From contig JAJPJB010000064.1 in assembly GCA_021324465.1 (NCBI GenBank), forward strand, positions 123,563 to 187,562: a DNA stretch of 64,000 nucleotides, given 5' to 3'. Made by a program: the position numbers and the translations under genes. The notes below the pieces were generated by a model. It did not search any database. It was not told the DNA's origin and saw only the letters and a list, made by a program, of their open reading frames with translations. Shown piece after piece: positions 26,370 through 35,043 of this stretch. This DNA is from Hyphomicrobiaceae bacterium (GTDB lineage Bacteria > Pseudomonadota > Alphaproteobacteria > Rhizobiales > Xanthobacteraceae). Every line of letters begins with the position of its first letter. The first letter of the stretch is position 1.

Positions 26370-26925
26370 GAGCCGCTCCCTTGTGTCCGCCGCAAATAAT
26401 GGTTGCGGCGAATACATTCCGTCCCTAACGGCGGCAATTGTACCGCGATTTTCTGCGGATGATGCACCTGCCTCGGCGAGGGCGCAATGGTCGCGCTACG
26501 CCGTCGGAGCACATGCGAAGAAGTTGCATGGCTCCGGCCGGCAAGTGCAAGCGGAGAACGGCGTCCTGAGCCCAATATTGGCGCGCGGTCGAGCAGTTTC
26601 GGCAATGGGCGTGCCGTTGCCGCTGCACCGCGCCAAGCAATCGCGCGCTTTTGTTCGGCGCAACATTGAGCCGCATCTACACCCCAGGCTCAATGGGACG
26701 TCGAAGCAGCTGAGCGAGCAGGTCTGCCGGCTGGCTCGCGCAATCAAAGCATGCAGGCCGGGCGCAGAAACTGAGCTCTGTCCTAAAACCGCTCGCACTC
26801 CTTCCGAGCCATGTGTTCCGAGCCATGTGCCGCCGCATTAACGATTCGTTCACCATGATTTCCTAATGACTTCCTAACGGCGTGCTTACGCGGCCCCCAT
26901 CAAGTCGCGCGCCTCGCGGAGGGAT
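26370..26925. other. Intergenic gap, no gene supported
   Basis: 556 bases between the amidohydrolase and the small exported protein. Frames up to 100 codons exist on both strands but none has a signal peptide, motif or believable start. It contains the 14-bp tandem duplication at 26802. The AT-rich stretch ATTAACGATTCGTTCACCATGATTTCCTAATGAC may be a promoter region. Confidence 0.4.
26802..26829. repeat. Perfect 14-bp tandem duplication
   Basis: TTCCGAGCCATGTG occurs twice head to tail with no mismatch, about 100 bases before the small exported protein gene. Confidence 0.8.
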
Positions 26926-27153
26926 ATGATGCGCAAAGCCCTGCTTTCGGCCCTTGTCGCTGTGACAATTGTATCGGCCGGTATGTTGGCAAGCCGCGCC
27001 GCCGGGAAGACCGTCGAGAGCGAACCCGCGTTTGCGCCTGCTGACGCACCCTTGGTTCGCGTGGCAGCCATCGTCTGCGGCGCAGTGGGCTGCGCGCCGG
27101 TTCAGACCAAAGCGCAAGTCAAAAAGAAGCTTCAGTGGCTCGGCCACGGATAA
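26926..27153 (+). CDS. Small exported protein, unknown function
   Basis: 75 residues. The signal peptide MMRKALLSALVAVTIVSAGMLASRA is followed by a short mature part with two cysteines in VCGAVGCAPV and a basic end AQVKKKLQWLGHG. The CGxxGC-type spacing allows a disulfide. Not a family I can name; short proteins with such a Cys pair are frequent in Rhizobiales. GGAGGG lies just before the ATG. Stand-alone gene ahead of the hydantoinase pair. Confidence 0.65.
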   Translation: MMRKALLSALVAVTIVSAGMLASRAAGKTVESEPAFAPADAPLVRVAAIVCGAVGCAPVQTKAQVKKKLQWLGHG

Positions 27154-27256
27154 TCCCGGCGTGACGCCGCTGCGTTCTGGCAGGGATACCAGCGGCCTGG
27201 CGGCCGTCAGCGGGCTCGCGACCTGATCGCCGAGCCTCTATAAAGAGCCGGTTATT

Positions 27257-29365
27257 TTGAAGCCTCCCGGCAGTTCGCGTGTGACATCATCAGCCCCAGC
27301 CCGACTCGGCGTCGATATCGGCGGCACGTTCACCGATGTCGCACTGGAAAGCGGCGAGCGGCGCTTCACCGCCAAAGGCCTCACCACGCCCCGCGCTCCC
27401 GAGCAGGGGGTACTGGCGATCGTGCGGTCGGTGATCGCCGAAGCAGGCATAGCTCCCGGCGATGTGCAGCTCATCATTCACGGCACGACGCTCGCAACCA
27501 ACGCCCTGATAGAGCGCAAGGGCGCAAAGACCGCACTGCTGACGACTGAAGGCTTTCGCGATGTTATCGAGATCCGCCACGAAAACCGCTTCGAGCAATA
27601 CGACGTCAATATCGACCTGCCGCCGCCGCTCGTTCCGCGCCGTCTGCGCCTGCCGATCCGCGAACGCATCGATGCGCAAGGCAGAGTGCTGGTGCCGCTC
27701 GATGGCGACAGCGTGGCCCGCGCCGTCGAGACTCTCGTCGCGCAGAACGTCGAAGCCGTGGCGGTCGGCTTCTTGCACAGCTTCACCAATCCCGATCACG
27801 AACGTCGCGTCGGGGACGCGATCACGCGCCGGCTGCCCGGTGTGCCGGTAACGCTGTCTTCCGACGTTTCGCCGGAGATGCGCGAATACGAGCGGTTCTC
27901 GACGGCCTGCGCCAATGCCTATTTGCAGCCCTTGATGGGCAGCTATATCGGCAGGCTCGAGCGCGGCCTGACGCAAGCCGGCTTTCGCTGTCCCATGCTG
28001 CTGATGACCTCCGGCGGCGGCGTCACCGCAACCGACACGGCCGTTCGCTTTCCGGTGCGGCTCGTCGAGTCCGGTCCGGCCGGCGGCGCGATCTTCGCCG
28101 CTTGTATTGCCCGTCAACACGGGCTTGACGAGGTCGTGTCGTTCGACATGGGCGGCACCACGGCAAAAATCTGCTTTATTGACAAGGCGCGCGCCCAGAC
28201 CGCGCGTATGTTCGAGGTGGCGCGCATCTATCGCTTCATCAAGGGCTCGGGCCTGCCGCTGCGCATTCCGGTGATCGAAATGGTCGAGATCGGCGCCGGC
28301 GGCGGCTCCATTGCCACCGTCGACCCGCTCGGGCGCATTGCCGTCGGCCCGCACAGCGCGGGCTCCGAGCCCGGGCCAGTCTGCTACGGCCGCGGCGGCA
28401 GCGAACCGACCGTCACCGATGCCGATCTGGTGCTCGGGCGGATCGATCCGGCGACATTCTCAGGCGGCAAGATGCCGCTCAACAGCGGCAGCGCGACGCG
28501 CGCCATCGCCGAGCGGATCGGCGGCAAGCTCAACCTTGCCGTCGAACACGCGGCGCTGGGCATCAGCGAAGTGGTCGATGAGAATATGGCCAACGCGGCG
28601 CGCGTGCACGCCATCGAAAGCGGCAAGGACCTTCGGCCGCGCACGCTCATCGCCTTCGGCGGCGCCGCGCCGCTTCACGCCGCACGAGTCGCAGAAAAAC
28701 TTGGCATCCGACATGTTCTCGTTCCAGCCAACGCCGGCGTCGGCTCGGCCGTGGGTCTTTTGCGCGCGCCGGTCGCCTATGAAATCGTGCGCGGGCGGCT
28801 GATGCGGCTGTCCGGCTTCGATGCGGATGGCATCAACCATCTGCTTGCTGAAATGCGCGCAGAAGCCGAGGCCATCGTGCGTCGCGGCGCGCCTGGCGCT
28901 GTGCTGACCGAACGCCGATCGGCATTCATGCGCTATCGCCGCCAGGGCCACGAGATTGCGATCGAGCTTCCGGTGCGCGAGTTCACGAGCGCCGATCGAG
29001 CGGTATTCACGGCCTCATTTGAGGACGCGTATCGGCGGCTCTACAGCCGGCCCATCCCCGGCGTGGACATTGAGATTCTCAGCTGGGTGGTCACCGTCGC
29101 CGCGCCGCCGGAAGGCGAACTCGCGGCGCCGGGCAAAGTCAAAGCAAGCAAGCCCCCGCCGCGCGGGCGTCGTCCGGTGTTTGACCCGCAAAGCGGCGAA
29201 TTCATCGAGGTGCCGATTTATTGGCGACCCGACCTCGAGCCGGGCGACGCTATCGCGGGACCGGCTGTCATTGCCGAGAACGACACCTCCACAGTCGTCA
29301 GCCCGCTGTTTGATGCCCGCATCGACAGGTTCGGTTATATTGAGCTCAAGCGCCGCGAGGAGTGA
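27257..29365 (+). CDS. Hydantoinase/oxoprolinase family protein, subunit A
   Basis: 702 residues from a TTG at 27257; the body begins ARLGVDIGGTFTDVALESGERRF, the ATPase phosphate loop of HyuA/oxoprolinase A proteins. Further family blocks are IIHGTTLATNALIERKGAKTALLTTEGFRDVIEIRHENR, SGPAGGAIFAACI and FDMGGTTAKICFIDKAR. HyuA-HyuB pairs use ATP to open cyclic amides (5-oxoproline, hydantoins) or, in acetone carboxylase relatives, to activate ketones. GTGA overlap with subunit B shows coupled translation. No third carboxylase subunit is adjacent, so oxoprolinase or hydantoinase chemistry is more likely than ketone carboxylation. Confidence 0.93.
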   Translation: MKPPGSSRVTSSAPARLGVDIGGTFTDVALESGERRFTAKGLTTPRAPEQGVLAIVRSVIAEAGIAPGDVQLIIHGTTLATNALIERKGAKTALLTTEGFRDVIEIRHENRFEQYDVNIDLPPPLVPRRLRLPIRERIDAQGRVLVPLDGDSVARAVETLVAQNVEAVAVGFLHSFTNPDHERRVGDAITRRLPGVPVTLSSDVSPEMREYERFSTACANAYLQPLMGSYIGRLERGLTQAGFRCPMLLMTSGGGVTATDTAVRFPVRLVESGPAGGAIFAACIARQHGLDEVVSFDMGGTTAKICFIDKARAQTARMFEVARIYRFIKGSGLPLRIPVIEMVEIGAGGGSIATVDPLGRIAVGPHSAGSEPGPVCYGRGGSEPTVTDADLVLGRIDPATFSGGKMPLNSGSATRAIAERIGGKLNLAVEHAALGISEVVDENMANAARVHAIESGKDLRPRTLIAFGGAAPLHAARVAEKLGIRHVLVPANAGVGSAVGLLRAPVAYEIVRGRLMRLSGFDADGINHLLAEMRAEAEAIVRRGAPGAVLTERRSAFMRYRRQGHEIAIELPVREFTSADRAVFTASFEDAYRRLYSRPIPGVDIEILSWVVTVAAPPEGELAAPGKVKASKPPPRGRRPVFDPQSGEFIEVPIYWRPDLEPGDAIAGPAVIAENDTSTVVSPLFDARIDRFGYIELKRREE

Positions 29366-31110
29366 TAGCCGTGGTCGCACGCCCCAATGCTGCGCTCGCG
29401 CAGATCCATACGCAGATCATGTGGGATCGCCTGATCGCGGTGGTGGAAGAGCAGGCGCAAACCATGCTGCGCACGGCCTTCAGCACCTCGGTGCGGGAGG
29501 CCGGCGATCTTTCCGCGGGCGTATTTGATCGGCACGGCCGCATGCTGGCGCAGGCAGTCACCGGCACTCCCGGCCATGTCAATTCGATGGCGAATGCCGT
29601 CAAATATTTTCTCGATGTCTTTCCGCTCGCCGGCATGAAACCCGGCGACCATTACATCACCAACGATCCCTGGCTGACCTCGGGCCATCTGCACGACATC
29701 ACGGTCGTGACGCCGAGCTTTTACCGGGGCGAAGCGGTCGGCCTGTTCGCCAACACGATCCATGTCGTGGATATCGGCGGGCTCGGCATGGGACCCGACG
29801 GGCGGCAGGTCTTCGAAGAAGGGCTTTCCATTCCGATCATGCCGCTCGCCCGCCAGGGCCGGATGAACGACGATCTGCTGCGTCTTGTGCGCGCCAATGT
29901 CCGCGAACCTTTGCAGGTCGAAGGCGATATTTACGCCTGCGCCGCCTGCAACGACGAAGGCAGCCGGCGCCTCGCCGAAATGATGGATGAATTCGAGATC
30001 AACAATCTCGATCGGCTGGGCGATACGATTCTTGACGCCTCGCGCGCGGCGACGCTGAGCCGCATCCGCGCGCTGCCCAAGGGCACTTATCGCAACAGCA
30101 TGACCATGGACGGCTACGACAAGCCGCTGACGCTCAGCGCCGCTTTGACGATCGCCGACGACGGCATTCATATCGATTTTGCAGGCACCTCGCCGGCGTC
30201 GGCCTATGGCATCAATGTCGTCATGAATTATTGCCTGGCCTACACCGCATTCGGCGTGAAATGCCTGGTGGCGCCCGAGGTGCCCAACAATGCCGGCTCG
30301 CTCGGACCGATCACCGTGAGCGCGCCGGAAGGCTGTGTGCTCAATGTCAAGCGGCCCTGGCCGGTGGCGGCGCGGCACACCGTCGGGCAAATGCTGCCTG
30401 ACGTCGTGTTCGGATGTCTGCACCAGGTCATCGGCGGCGGCGTGCCGGCCGAAGGCGCCTCATCGCTTTGGAATCCACAGATCTTCGGCGGCGGCTCGCT
30501 GGTCGACGAGATTGAAGACGGCACCGATGCCACCACGCTGCCGGAATTCTCGACCGTTATCTTTCACTGCGGCGGCGCCGGTGCGCGGCCTGAGAAGGAC
30601 GGGCTGAGCGCGACAGCGTTCCCGTCCGGCGTGCGCACGATCCCGGTTGAAGCGACCGAAAGCATCGCGCCAGTGATTTTCCACCGCCGCGAATTCCGCG
30701 AGAGTTCGGGCGGCGCCGGCAAATTTCGCGGCGGGCTCGGCCAGGTGATCGAGCTCGGGGGTGCCGGCGCGACGCCTATCGCGCTGCTCTGCAACTTCGA
30801 ACGCGTGCAAAATCCTGCGCGCGGCCGCGACGGCGGCCATGCCGGCGCGCCGGGAAGGGTGACCTTGCGCTCCGGCCGTCCCATCCGCCCCAAAGGACGC
30901 CAGACCGTGCCGCCGCGCGATGCGATCCGCCTGCAACTGCCGGGCGGCGGCGGTTTTGGCGAGCCGCGGACGCGCGATCCGCTGAAGGTGCGAGAGGACG
31001 TTCTCGACGGCCTGATCACTGCGGAGGAGGCGCGCCGCGTTTACGGCGTGGCCATCGATACGCGCGGCGAGATCGATCTTGCCGAGACCGAGCGCATCAG
31101 ACGGGCTTAG
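29362..31110 (+). CDS. Hydantoinase/oxoprolinase family protein, subunit B
   Basis: 582 residues with a GTG start overlapping the subunit A stop. HyuB blocks: MWDRLIAVVEEQAQTMLRTAFSTSVREAGDLSAGVFDRHGRMLAQAVTGTPGHVNSM, KPGDHYITNDPWLTSGHLHDITVVTP and HIDFAGTSPAS. The C-terminus has the glycine-rich LPGGGGFGEPRTRDPLKVREDVLDGLIT. It forms a heteromer with subunit A in the cytoplasm. The substrate is not known; an amidohydrolase and a GMC oxidoreductase flank the pair. Confidence 0.94.
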   Translation: MIAVVARPNAALAQIHTQIMWDRLIAVVEEQAQTMLRTAFSTSVREAGDLSAGVFDRHGRMLAQAVTGTPGHVNSMANAVKYFLDVFPLAGMKPGDHYITNDPWLTSGHLHDITVVTPSFYRGEAVGLFANTIHVVDIGGLGMGPDGRQVFEEGLSIPIMPLARQGRMNDDLLRLVRANVREPLQVEGDIYACAACNDEGSRRLAEMMDEFEINNLDRLGDTILDASRAATLSRIRALPKGTYRNSMTMDGYDKPLTLSAALTIADDGIHIDFAGTSPASAYGINVVMNYCLAYTAFGVKCLVAPEVPNNAGSLGPITVSAPEGCVLNVKRPWPVAARHTVGQMLPDVVFGCLHQVIGGGVPAEGASSLWNPQIFGGGSLVDEIEDGTDATTLPEFSTVIFHCGGAGARPEKDGLSATAFPSGVRTIPVEATESIAPVIFHRREFRESSGGAGKFRGGLGQVIELGGAGATPIALLCNFERVQNPARGRDGGHAGAPGRVTLRSGRPIRPKGRQTVPPRDAIRLQLPGGGGFGEPRTRDPLKVREDVLDGLITAEEARRVYGVAIDTRGEIDLAETERIRRA

Positions 31111-31122
31111 TGCTGCATCGCC

Positions 31123-32784
31123 TCAAACCGACATTGCGAGTGGCGCGCTGACGCGTGCGCCGGCCTGCGCATCTTGCAAAATCATATCTGAGCCCTTTTC
31201 GCCGATCATCACGGCGGCCGCATTGGTATTGCCGGACACGACCGTCGGCATGATCGAGGCATCGACCACGCGCAGGCCTTCCAAGCCGCGCACGCGCAGC
31301 CGTTCGTCCACCACCGCGGACGGATCGGAGCCCATGCGGCAGGTCGAGGTCGGATGATAGACAGTGGTCGCGGTCGCGCGCGCGAAGGCCAGCAGGTCGG
31401 CATCGCTGACGCAGGCCTCGCCCGGCGCCAACTCCTCCGCAATGTATTTGCGCATCACCGGCTGGCTCATGATACGGCGCAGCGCCTTAAGTCCGTCGAC
31501 GACGGTGTCACGATCGAGCTGCGCCGTAAGGTAATGCGGCTGGATGGCCGGCGGTATCATCGGATCGCTCGATTTGATATGCACAAAGCCGCGGCTCTCC
31601 GGCCGCAATTGACAGATCGACGCCATGAAACCGGAGAACGGGTGCAGCGCCGCGCCGGCGGCGTCGGCGCTGAAGATCAGAAAGTGAATCTGCACATCCG
31701 GCGTCGCCGCTTCCGGCCGCGTGCGAATGAAAGCTGCGGCATAGCCGGCGCCGATGGTAAGCAGACCTTTGCGCGACAGCAGGTAGCGCAGCCCGGCACG
31801 GTAACGATGCCGCCAATGATTGATCACGTCGTTCATGGTGATCGGCTGGTTGCAGCGATACTGGATGCGGATCTGCAAATGATCCTGCAGATCGGCGCCA
31901 ACACCCGGCATCTCAGCGATCACCGCAATGCCAAGGTCGCGCAGGAGTTTTGCCGGCCCGACGCCGGACAGCTGCAGGAGCTGCGGCGAGTTGAATGCGC
32001 CGCCCGACAGGATCACCTCGCCGTCGGCATAAGCGGTGTGTGCCGTCCCGCCCCGGCGAAATTCGACGCCGATCGCGCGCCGCCCGGAAAACAGCACGCG
32101 CGTAGTCAGCGCGTCGCAGAGGACCTTCAGATTGGGCCGCCTGCGTGCCGGCCGCAGATAGCCAACCGCGGTCGACCAGCGCCGCCCGTTCTTTGTCGTA
32201 AGCTGAAAGTAGCCGGCGCCCTCCTGGGTCGGCCCGTTGAAGTCGTCGTTGCGCGGATAGCCGGCCTGGAGCGCCGCCTCGATGAAAGCGTCGCACAGCG
32301 GATGCGGCTCACAGACATCGGAGACCGCGAGCGGTCCGCCGACGCCGTGCAGATCATCGGCGCCGCGCTGTTGATCTTCGGCGCGGCGGAAATACGGCAG
32401 GACGTCCTTGAAAGCCCAGCCGGTATTGCCAAGCTGGCGCCAGTGATCATAGTCCTCGTGCTGGCCACGGATGTAGAGCAGCCCGTTGATCGAGCTCGAT
32501 CCGCCCAGAACCTTGCCGCGCGGCTGGATGATCCGCCGATTGTTCAGCTCGGGCTCGGGCTCGGTCTTGTACAGCCAGTTGACCTTGGCATTGTCGAACA
32601 GCTTGCCGTAACCGAGCGGAATGTGAATCCAGATGTGGCGGTCGTGCCCGCCGGCCTCGAGCAGCAGCACGCGGTATTTGCCTGATGCGGTCAGCCGATT
32701 GGCCAACACGCATCCGGCCGAACCCGCGCCGACAATGATGTAATCGAAACGCGGTGAATTGTCTTCTGTGGTTTTTTCTTGCAT
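31123..32784 (-). CDS. GMC family FAD oxidoreductase (choline/alcohol dehydrogenase-like)
   Basis: 553 residues. The FAD motif is FDYIIVGAGSAGCVLANRLTASGKYRVLLLEAGG at the N-terminus. GMC signature regions follow: PRGKVLGGSSSINGLLYIRGQHEDYDHW and GGAFNSPQLLQLSGVGPAKLL. Catalytic His contexts near the C-terminus are VYHPTSTCRMG and VVSGNTNAAAVMIGEKGSD. It oxidises an alcohol group; choline dehydrogenase is the default label but the substrate is not determined. The ATG at 32784 is chosen over the track start at 32880 because the extra residues lack similarity. It converges on subunit B with 12 bases between stops. Confidence 0.92.
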   Translation of the reverse strand: MQEKTTEDNSPRFDYIIVGAGSAGCVLANRLTASGKYRVLLLEAGGHDRHIWIHIPLGYGKLFDNAKVNWLYKTEPEPELNNRRIIQPRGKVLGGSSSINGLLYIRGQHEDYDHWRQLGNTGWAFKDVLPYFRRAEDQQRGADDLHGVGGPLAVSDVCEPHPLCDAFIEAALQAGYPRNDDFNGPTQEGAGYFQLTTKNGRRWSTAVGYLRPARRRPNLKVLCDALTTRVLFSGRRAIGVEFRRGGTAHTAYADGEVILSGGAFNSPQLLQLSGVGPAKLLRDLGIAVIAEMPGVGADLQDHLQIRIQYRCNQPITMNDVINHWRHRYRAGLRYLLSRKGLLTIGAGYAAAFIRTRPEAATPDVQIHFLIFSADAAGAALHPFSGFMASICQLRPESRGFVHIKSSDPMIPPAIQPHYLTAQLDRDTVVDGLKALRRIMSQPVMRKYIAEELAPGEACVSDADLLAFARATATTVYHPTSTCRMGSDPSAVVDERLRVRGLEGLRVVDASIMPTVVSGNTNAAAVMIGEKGSDMILQDAQAGARVSAPLAMSV

Positions 32785-32922
32785 GGCCCGGGCGCTCTCC
32801 CTTGCGCCAAGAATAGCGCGAAGGGCGGCGGCGATACAGACTATCCCGGTACGGCGAGGTGCCGAGAGGCAGACCTCCAAGACCTGACGCCAGACAATCC
32901 GCTCTCAAACTCCGATCGCCCT

Positions 32923-33837
32923 CTACATTCTCTCGGCACTCGCAGCCGCGCGGATCGCCGCCACGAATCGCTCGACCAGCGGCGACCGTACCGCGCGCCG
33001 TTGCCGCAGGCAGATCTCGCGCGTGAAATGCTGTCTGCGCAGCGGCACGCCGGCGAGGCGGCGCGCCTTAAGCTCGAGCTGCACCAGCTTCCTCGACAAA
33101 ATCGTCACGCAATCGGACTGCATGATGATCGATTTCAGCGCAGTGATGGAATTGGTGATGATGGCGCCGGACGGCCACGGCTGATTTTCCGCGGAGAATA
33201 GCAGCTCGACCTGGCGCGACATTGTCGTGTGCGGGCTCGGCATGACCCATTGCTCATCGCGCAGATGGGCGATCAAAAGTGACTTGCGGCACGCCAGCCG
33301 ATGGCGCGGGCGCATGGCCACGACAAACACGTCGCGTGCCAACGTCTCGCAAATCACATCGGAACCATCGGCGAGCAACCCCGCCGCATTGACCACCAGA
33401 TCGATCTCGCCGCTGCGCAACCCGGCGATCAGTTCGTCGTCGGCGCGCTCCTCGATGGTGATGCCGATATTTGGCGTTTCCCGCTTCAGCCGCGCCACCG
33501 CGATCGGCACGATATCGATGCAAGCAACCGGAGAGACACCGATGATCAGCGAGCCTTCGAGCCCGCGTTTCTTTGCCTCGAGTTCGTCGGCGGCGCGCGA
33601 CAGGACCGAATCGATGGCGGCGGCGTGACCGGCGAGGAGCTCGCCGAATTCGGTCAGGCTCGCGCCGTTTCGCGTTCGCTCGAACACGCGCACGCCGAGC
33701 ATTTTTTCCAGCACAGCCATGCTGTTGGACAGCGCCGGCTGCGTGACGCCCAGAGCCGCCGCCGCACGGGTAAAGGAACCGCGGTCGGCAATGCGCAACA
33801 GTTCGATCAACCGCTTGGGATCGATGCCGGAGGTCAT
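32923..33837 (-). CDS. LysR family transcriptional regulator
   Basis: 304 residues. The winged-helix domain is LIELLRIADRGSFTRAAAALGVTQPALSNSMAVLEKMLGVRVFERTRNGASLTEFG (residues 8-65), followed by the LysR substrate-binding fold (GSLIIGVSPVACIDIVPIAVARLKRE...). It is divergent from MetE-like paralogue 3 by 142 bases and is likely the regulator of the run 33980-40378. A near-perfect palindrome abuts its own start codon, which suggests autorepression. The co-inducer is unknown. Confidence 0.93.
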   Translation of the reverse strand: MTSGIDPKRLIELLRIADRGSFTRAAAALGVTQPALSNSMAVLEKMLGVRVFERTRNGASLTEFGELLAGHAAAIDSVLSRAADELEAKKRGLEGSLIIGVSPVACIDIVPIAVARLKRETPNIGITIEERADDELIAGLRSGEIDLVVNAAGLLADGSDVICETLARDVFVVAMRPRHRLACRKSLLIAHLRDEQWVMPSPHTTMSRQVELLFSAENQPWPSGAIITNSITALKSIIMQSDCVTILSRKLVQLELKARRLAGVPLRRQHFTREICLRQRRAVRSPLVERFVAAIRAAASAERM

Positions 33838-33838
33838 A

Positions 33839-33853
33839 ACCGTAACTTATGGT
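33839..33853. promoter_or_regulatory. Putative LysR-type operator
   Basis: ACCGTAACTTATGGT is an imperfect 15-bp palindrome (one mismatched pair around the centre) containing a T-N11-A pattern, starting one base beyond the lysR start codon. Confidence 0.5.
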
Positions 33854-33979
33854 AAACGGGGATATTCTTATTGGACATTATGGGTCACGCGCTGTCAACT
33901 ACCGGCAAAAATCTGGCGCGACGGCACCCGCAGCCGAGCCTGCGTGCTGTGCCCGGCGCGCCTTGCGGGAGGAAGCGCG

Positions 33980-35005
33980 ATGAACGTTCACCTCGTCGGC
34001 AGCATTGGCCTCGACACGGTCGAGGACGTCTTTCGCACCGTCGGCAAGGAGCTCGGCCCGCATCTAAAGCGCGTCCCGGACGGTGAAGTCGGCGGGCGGA
34101 AGCTTTGGATCAGCTGGCAATATCCGCTGTTGCGCGCCGCCACCTTTCTGCGCCCCGATCCGTCGGGCAAGGTGCGGCCCACCAATCGGTTTGCGCTGCT
34201 TACCCTGGCCGACGGCGTTGCACCTGCCGACGTGCATTTCGGCGAGCTCGGCTATGCGCGCGAGGCGCGCGCCTCCTATCTGGATTTTCTGACCGCACGC
34301 GACAACGGCGAACTGCCGAGAGACATCCGCTTCCAGGTCTGCCTGCCGACGCCGTTTGCGGTGGTCAGTTCCGTGGTCGTCCCGCAGGCGCTGCCCGCCG
34401 TCGAAGCGGCATACGAGAAAGCGATGATTGCCGAGGTTGCCGCGCTGTGCCGCCATATCCCCCATCGCGATCTGTGCATCCAATGGGACCTGTGCAACGA
34501 GATGGTGATCTGGGACGGTCAGAAGACCGAAGCGGTGCCGTTTCCCGATGAGCCGCGCGACGAGATCATCGCCCGCATGCAGCGGCTCTGCGCTGCCATT
34601 CCCGACGACGTTGAGCTCGGCTTGCATCTTTGCTACGGCGATTTTGGCGCAAAGCATTTCGTCGAACCGAAGGACGCCGCAGCGATGGTCGATTTCGCCA
34701 ACACGCTTGCGCAAGCGATAGCGCACAAGCTTGCTTATATTCACATGCCGGTGCCGATCGAGCGCAGCGACGATGCGTTCCACCGGCCGCTGCGTGATCT
34801 CAAGCTGCCTGCCGGCACGGCGCTTTTTCTCGGCGTGGTGCATGCCAAGGATGGCACCTCAGGCACCAAAGCGCGCATCGCGGCCGCGCGCCGCTACGCG
34901 CCGGATTTCGGCATCGCCACCGAATGCGGCATGGCGCGGGCACGCTCCGAACAAACGGTGCGTCAGCTTCTCAGAATTCACGCCGAATGCTGTGCAAACA
35001 GCTAA
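33980..35005 (+). CDS. MetE-like zinc methyltransferase, paralogue 3
   Basis: 341 residues. It starts MNVHLVGSIGLDTVEDVFRTVGKELGPHLKRVPDGEVGGRKLWISWQ and holds zinc-ligand contexts LGLHLCYGDFGAKHF (HxC) and IATECGMARARSE (later Cys). QWDLCNEM and HMPVPIERSDDAF line the barrel. Only the C-terminal MetE half is represented. The opening LVGS replaces the HVGS of paralogues 1 and 2. GGGAGGAAG precedes the ATG at 33980, which settles the start. It is followed 38 bases later by paralogue 4, with which it shares much (LVGS, PDGE, HLCYGD, HMPVP), so the two arose by tandem duplication followed by strong divergence. Confidence 0.83.
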   Translation: MNVHLVGSIGLDTVEDVFRTVGKELGPHLKRVPDGEVGGRKLWISWQYPLLRAATFLRPDPSGKVRPTNRFALLTLADGVAPADVHFGELGYAREARASYLDFLTARDNGELPRDIRFQVCLPTPFAVVSSVVVPQALPAVEAAYEKAMIAEVAALCRHIPHRDLCIQWDLCNEMVIWDGQKTEAVPFPDEPRDEIIARMQRLCAAIPDDVELGLHLCYGDFGAKHFVEPKDAAAMVDFANTLAQAIAHKLAYIHMPVPIERSDDAFHRPLRDLKLPAGTALFLGVVHAKDGTSGTKARIAAARRYAPDFGIATECGMARARSEQTVRQLLRIHAECCANS

Positions 35006-35043
35006 GTCGGCGTCGAGGCAAGAGCCGGGAGAGAAAAGAGAGA

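Noticed and set aside
26828-26842. Possible CtrA site (TTAA-N7-TTAA)
   Set aside because: The sequence TTAACGATTCGTTCA lacks the second TTAA, and the downstream gene has no cell-cycle link.
27290-28354. 354-codon minus-strand ORF
   Set aside because: Antisense to hydantoinase subunit A, with no family feature.
31354-32685. 443-codon plus-strand ORF
   Set aside because: Antisense to the GMC oxidoreductase gene.
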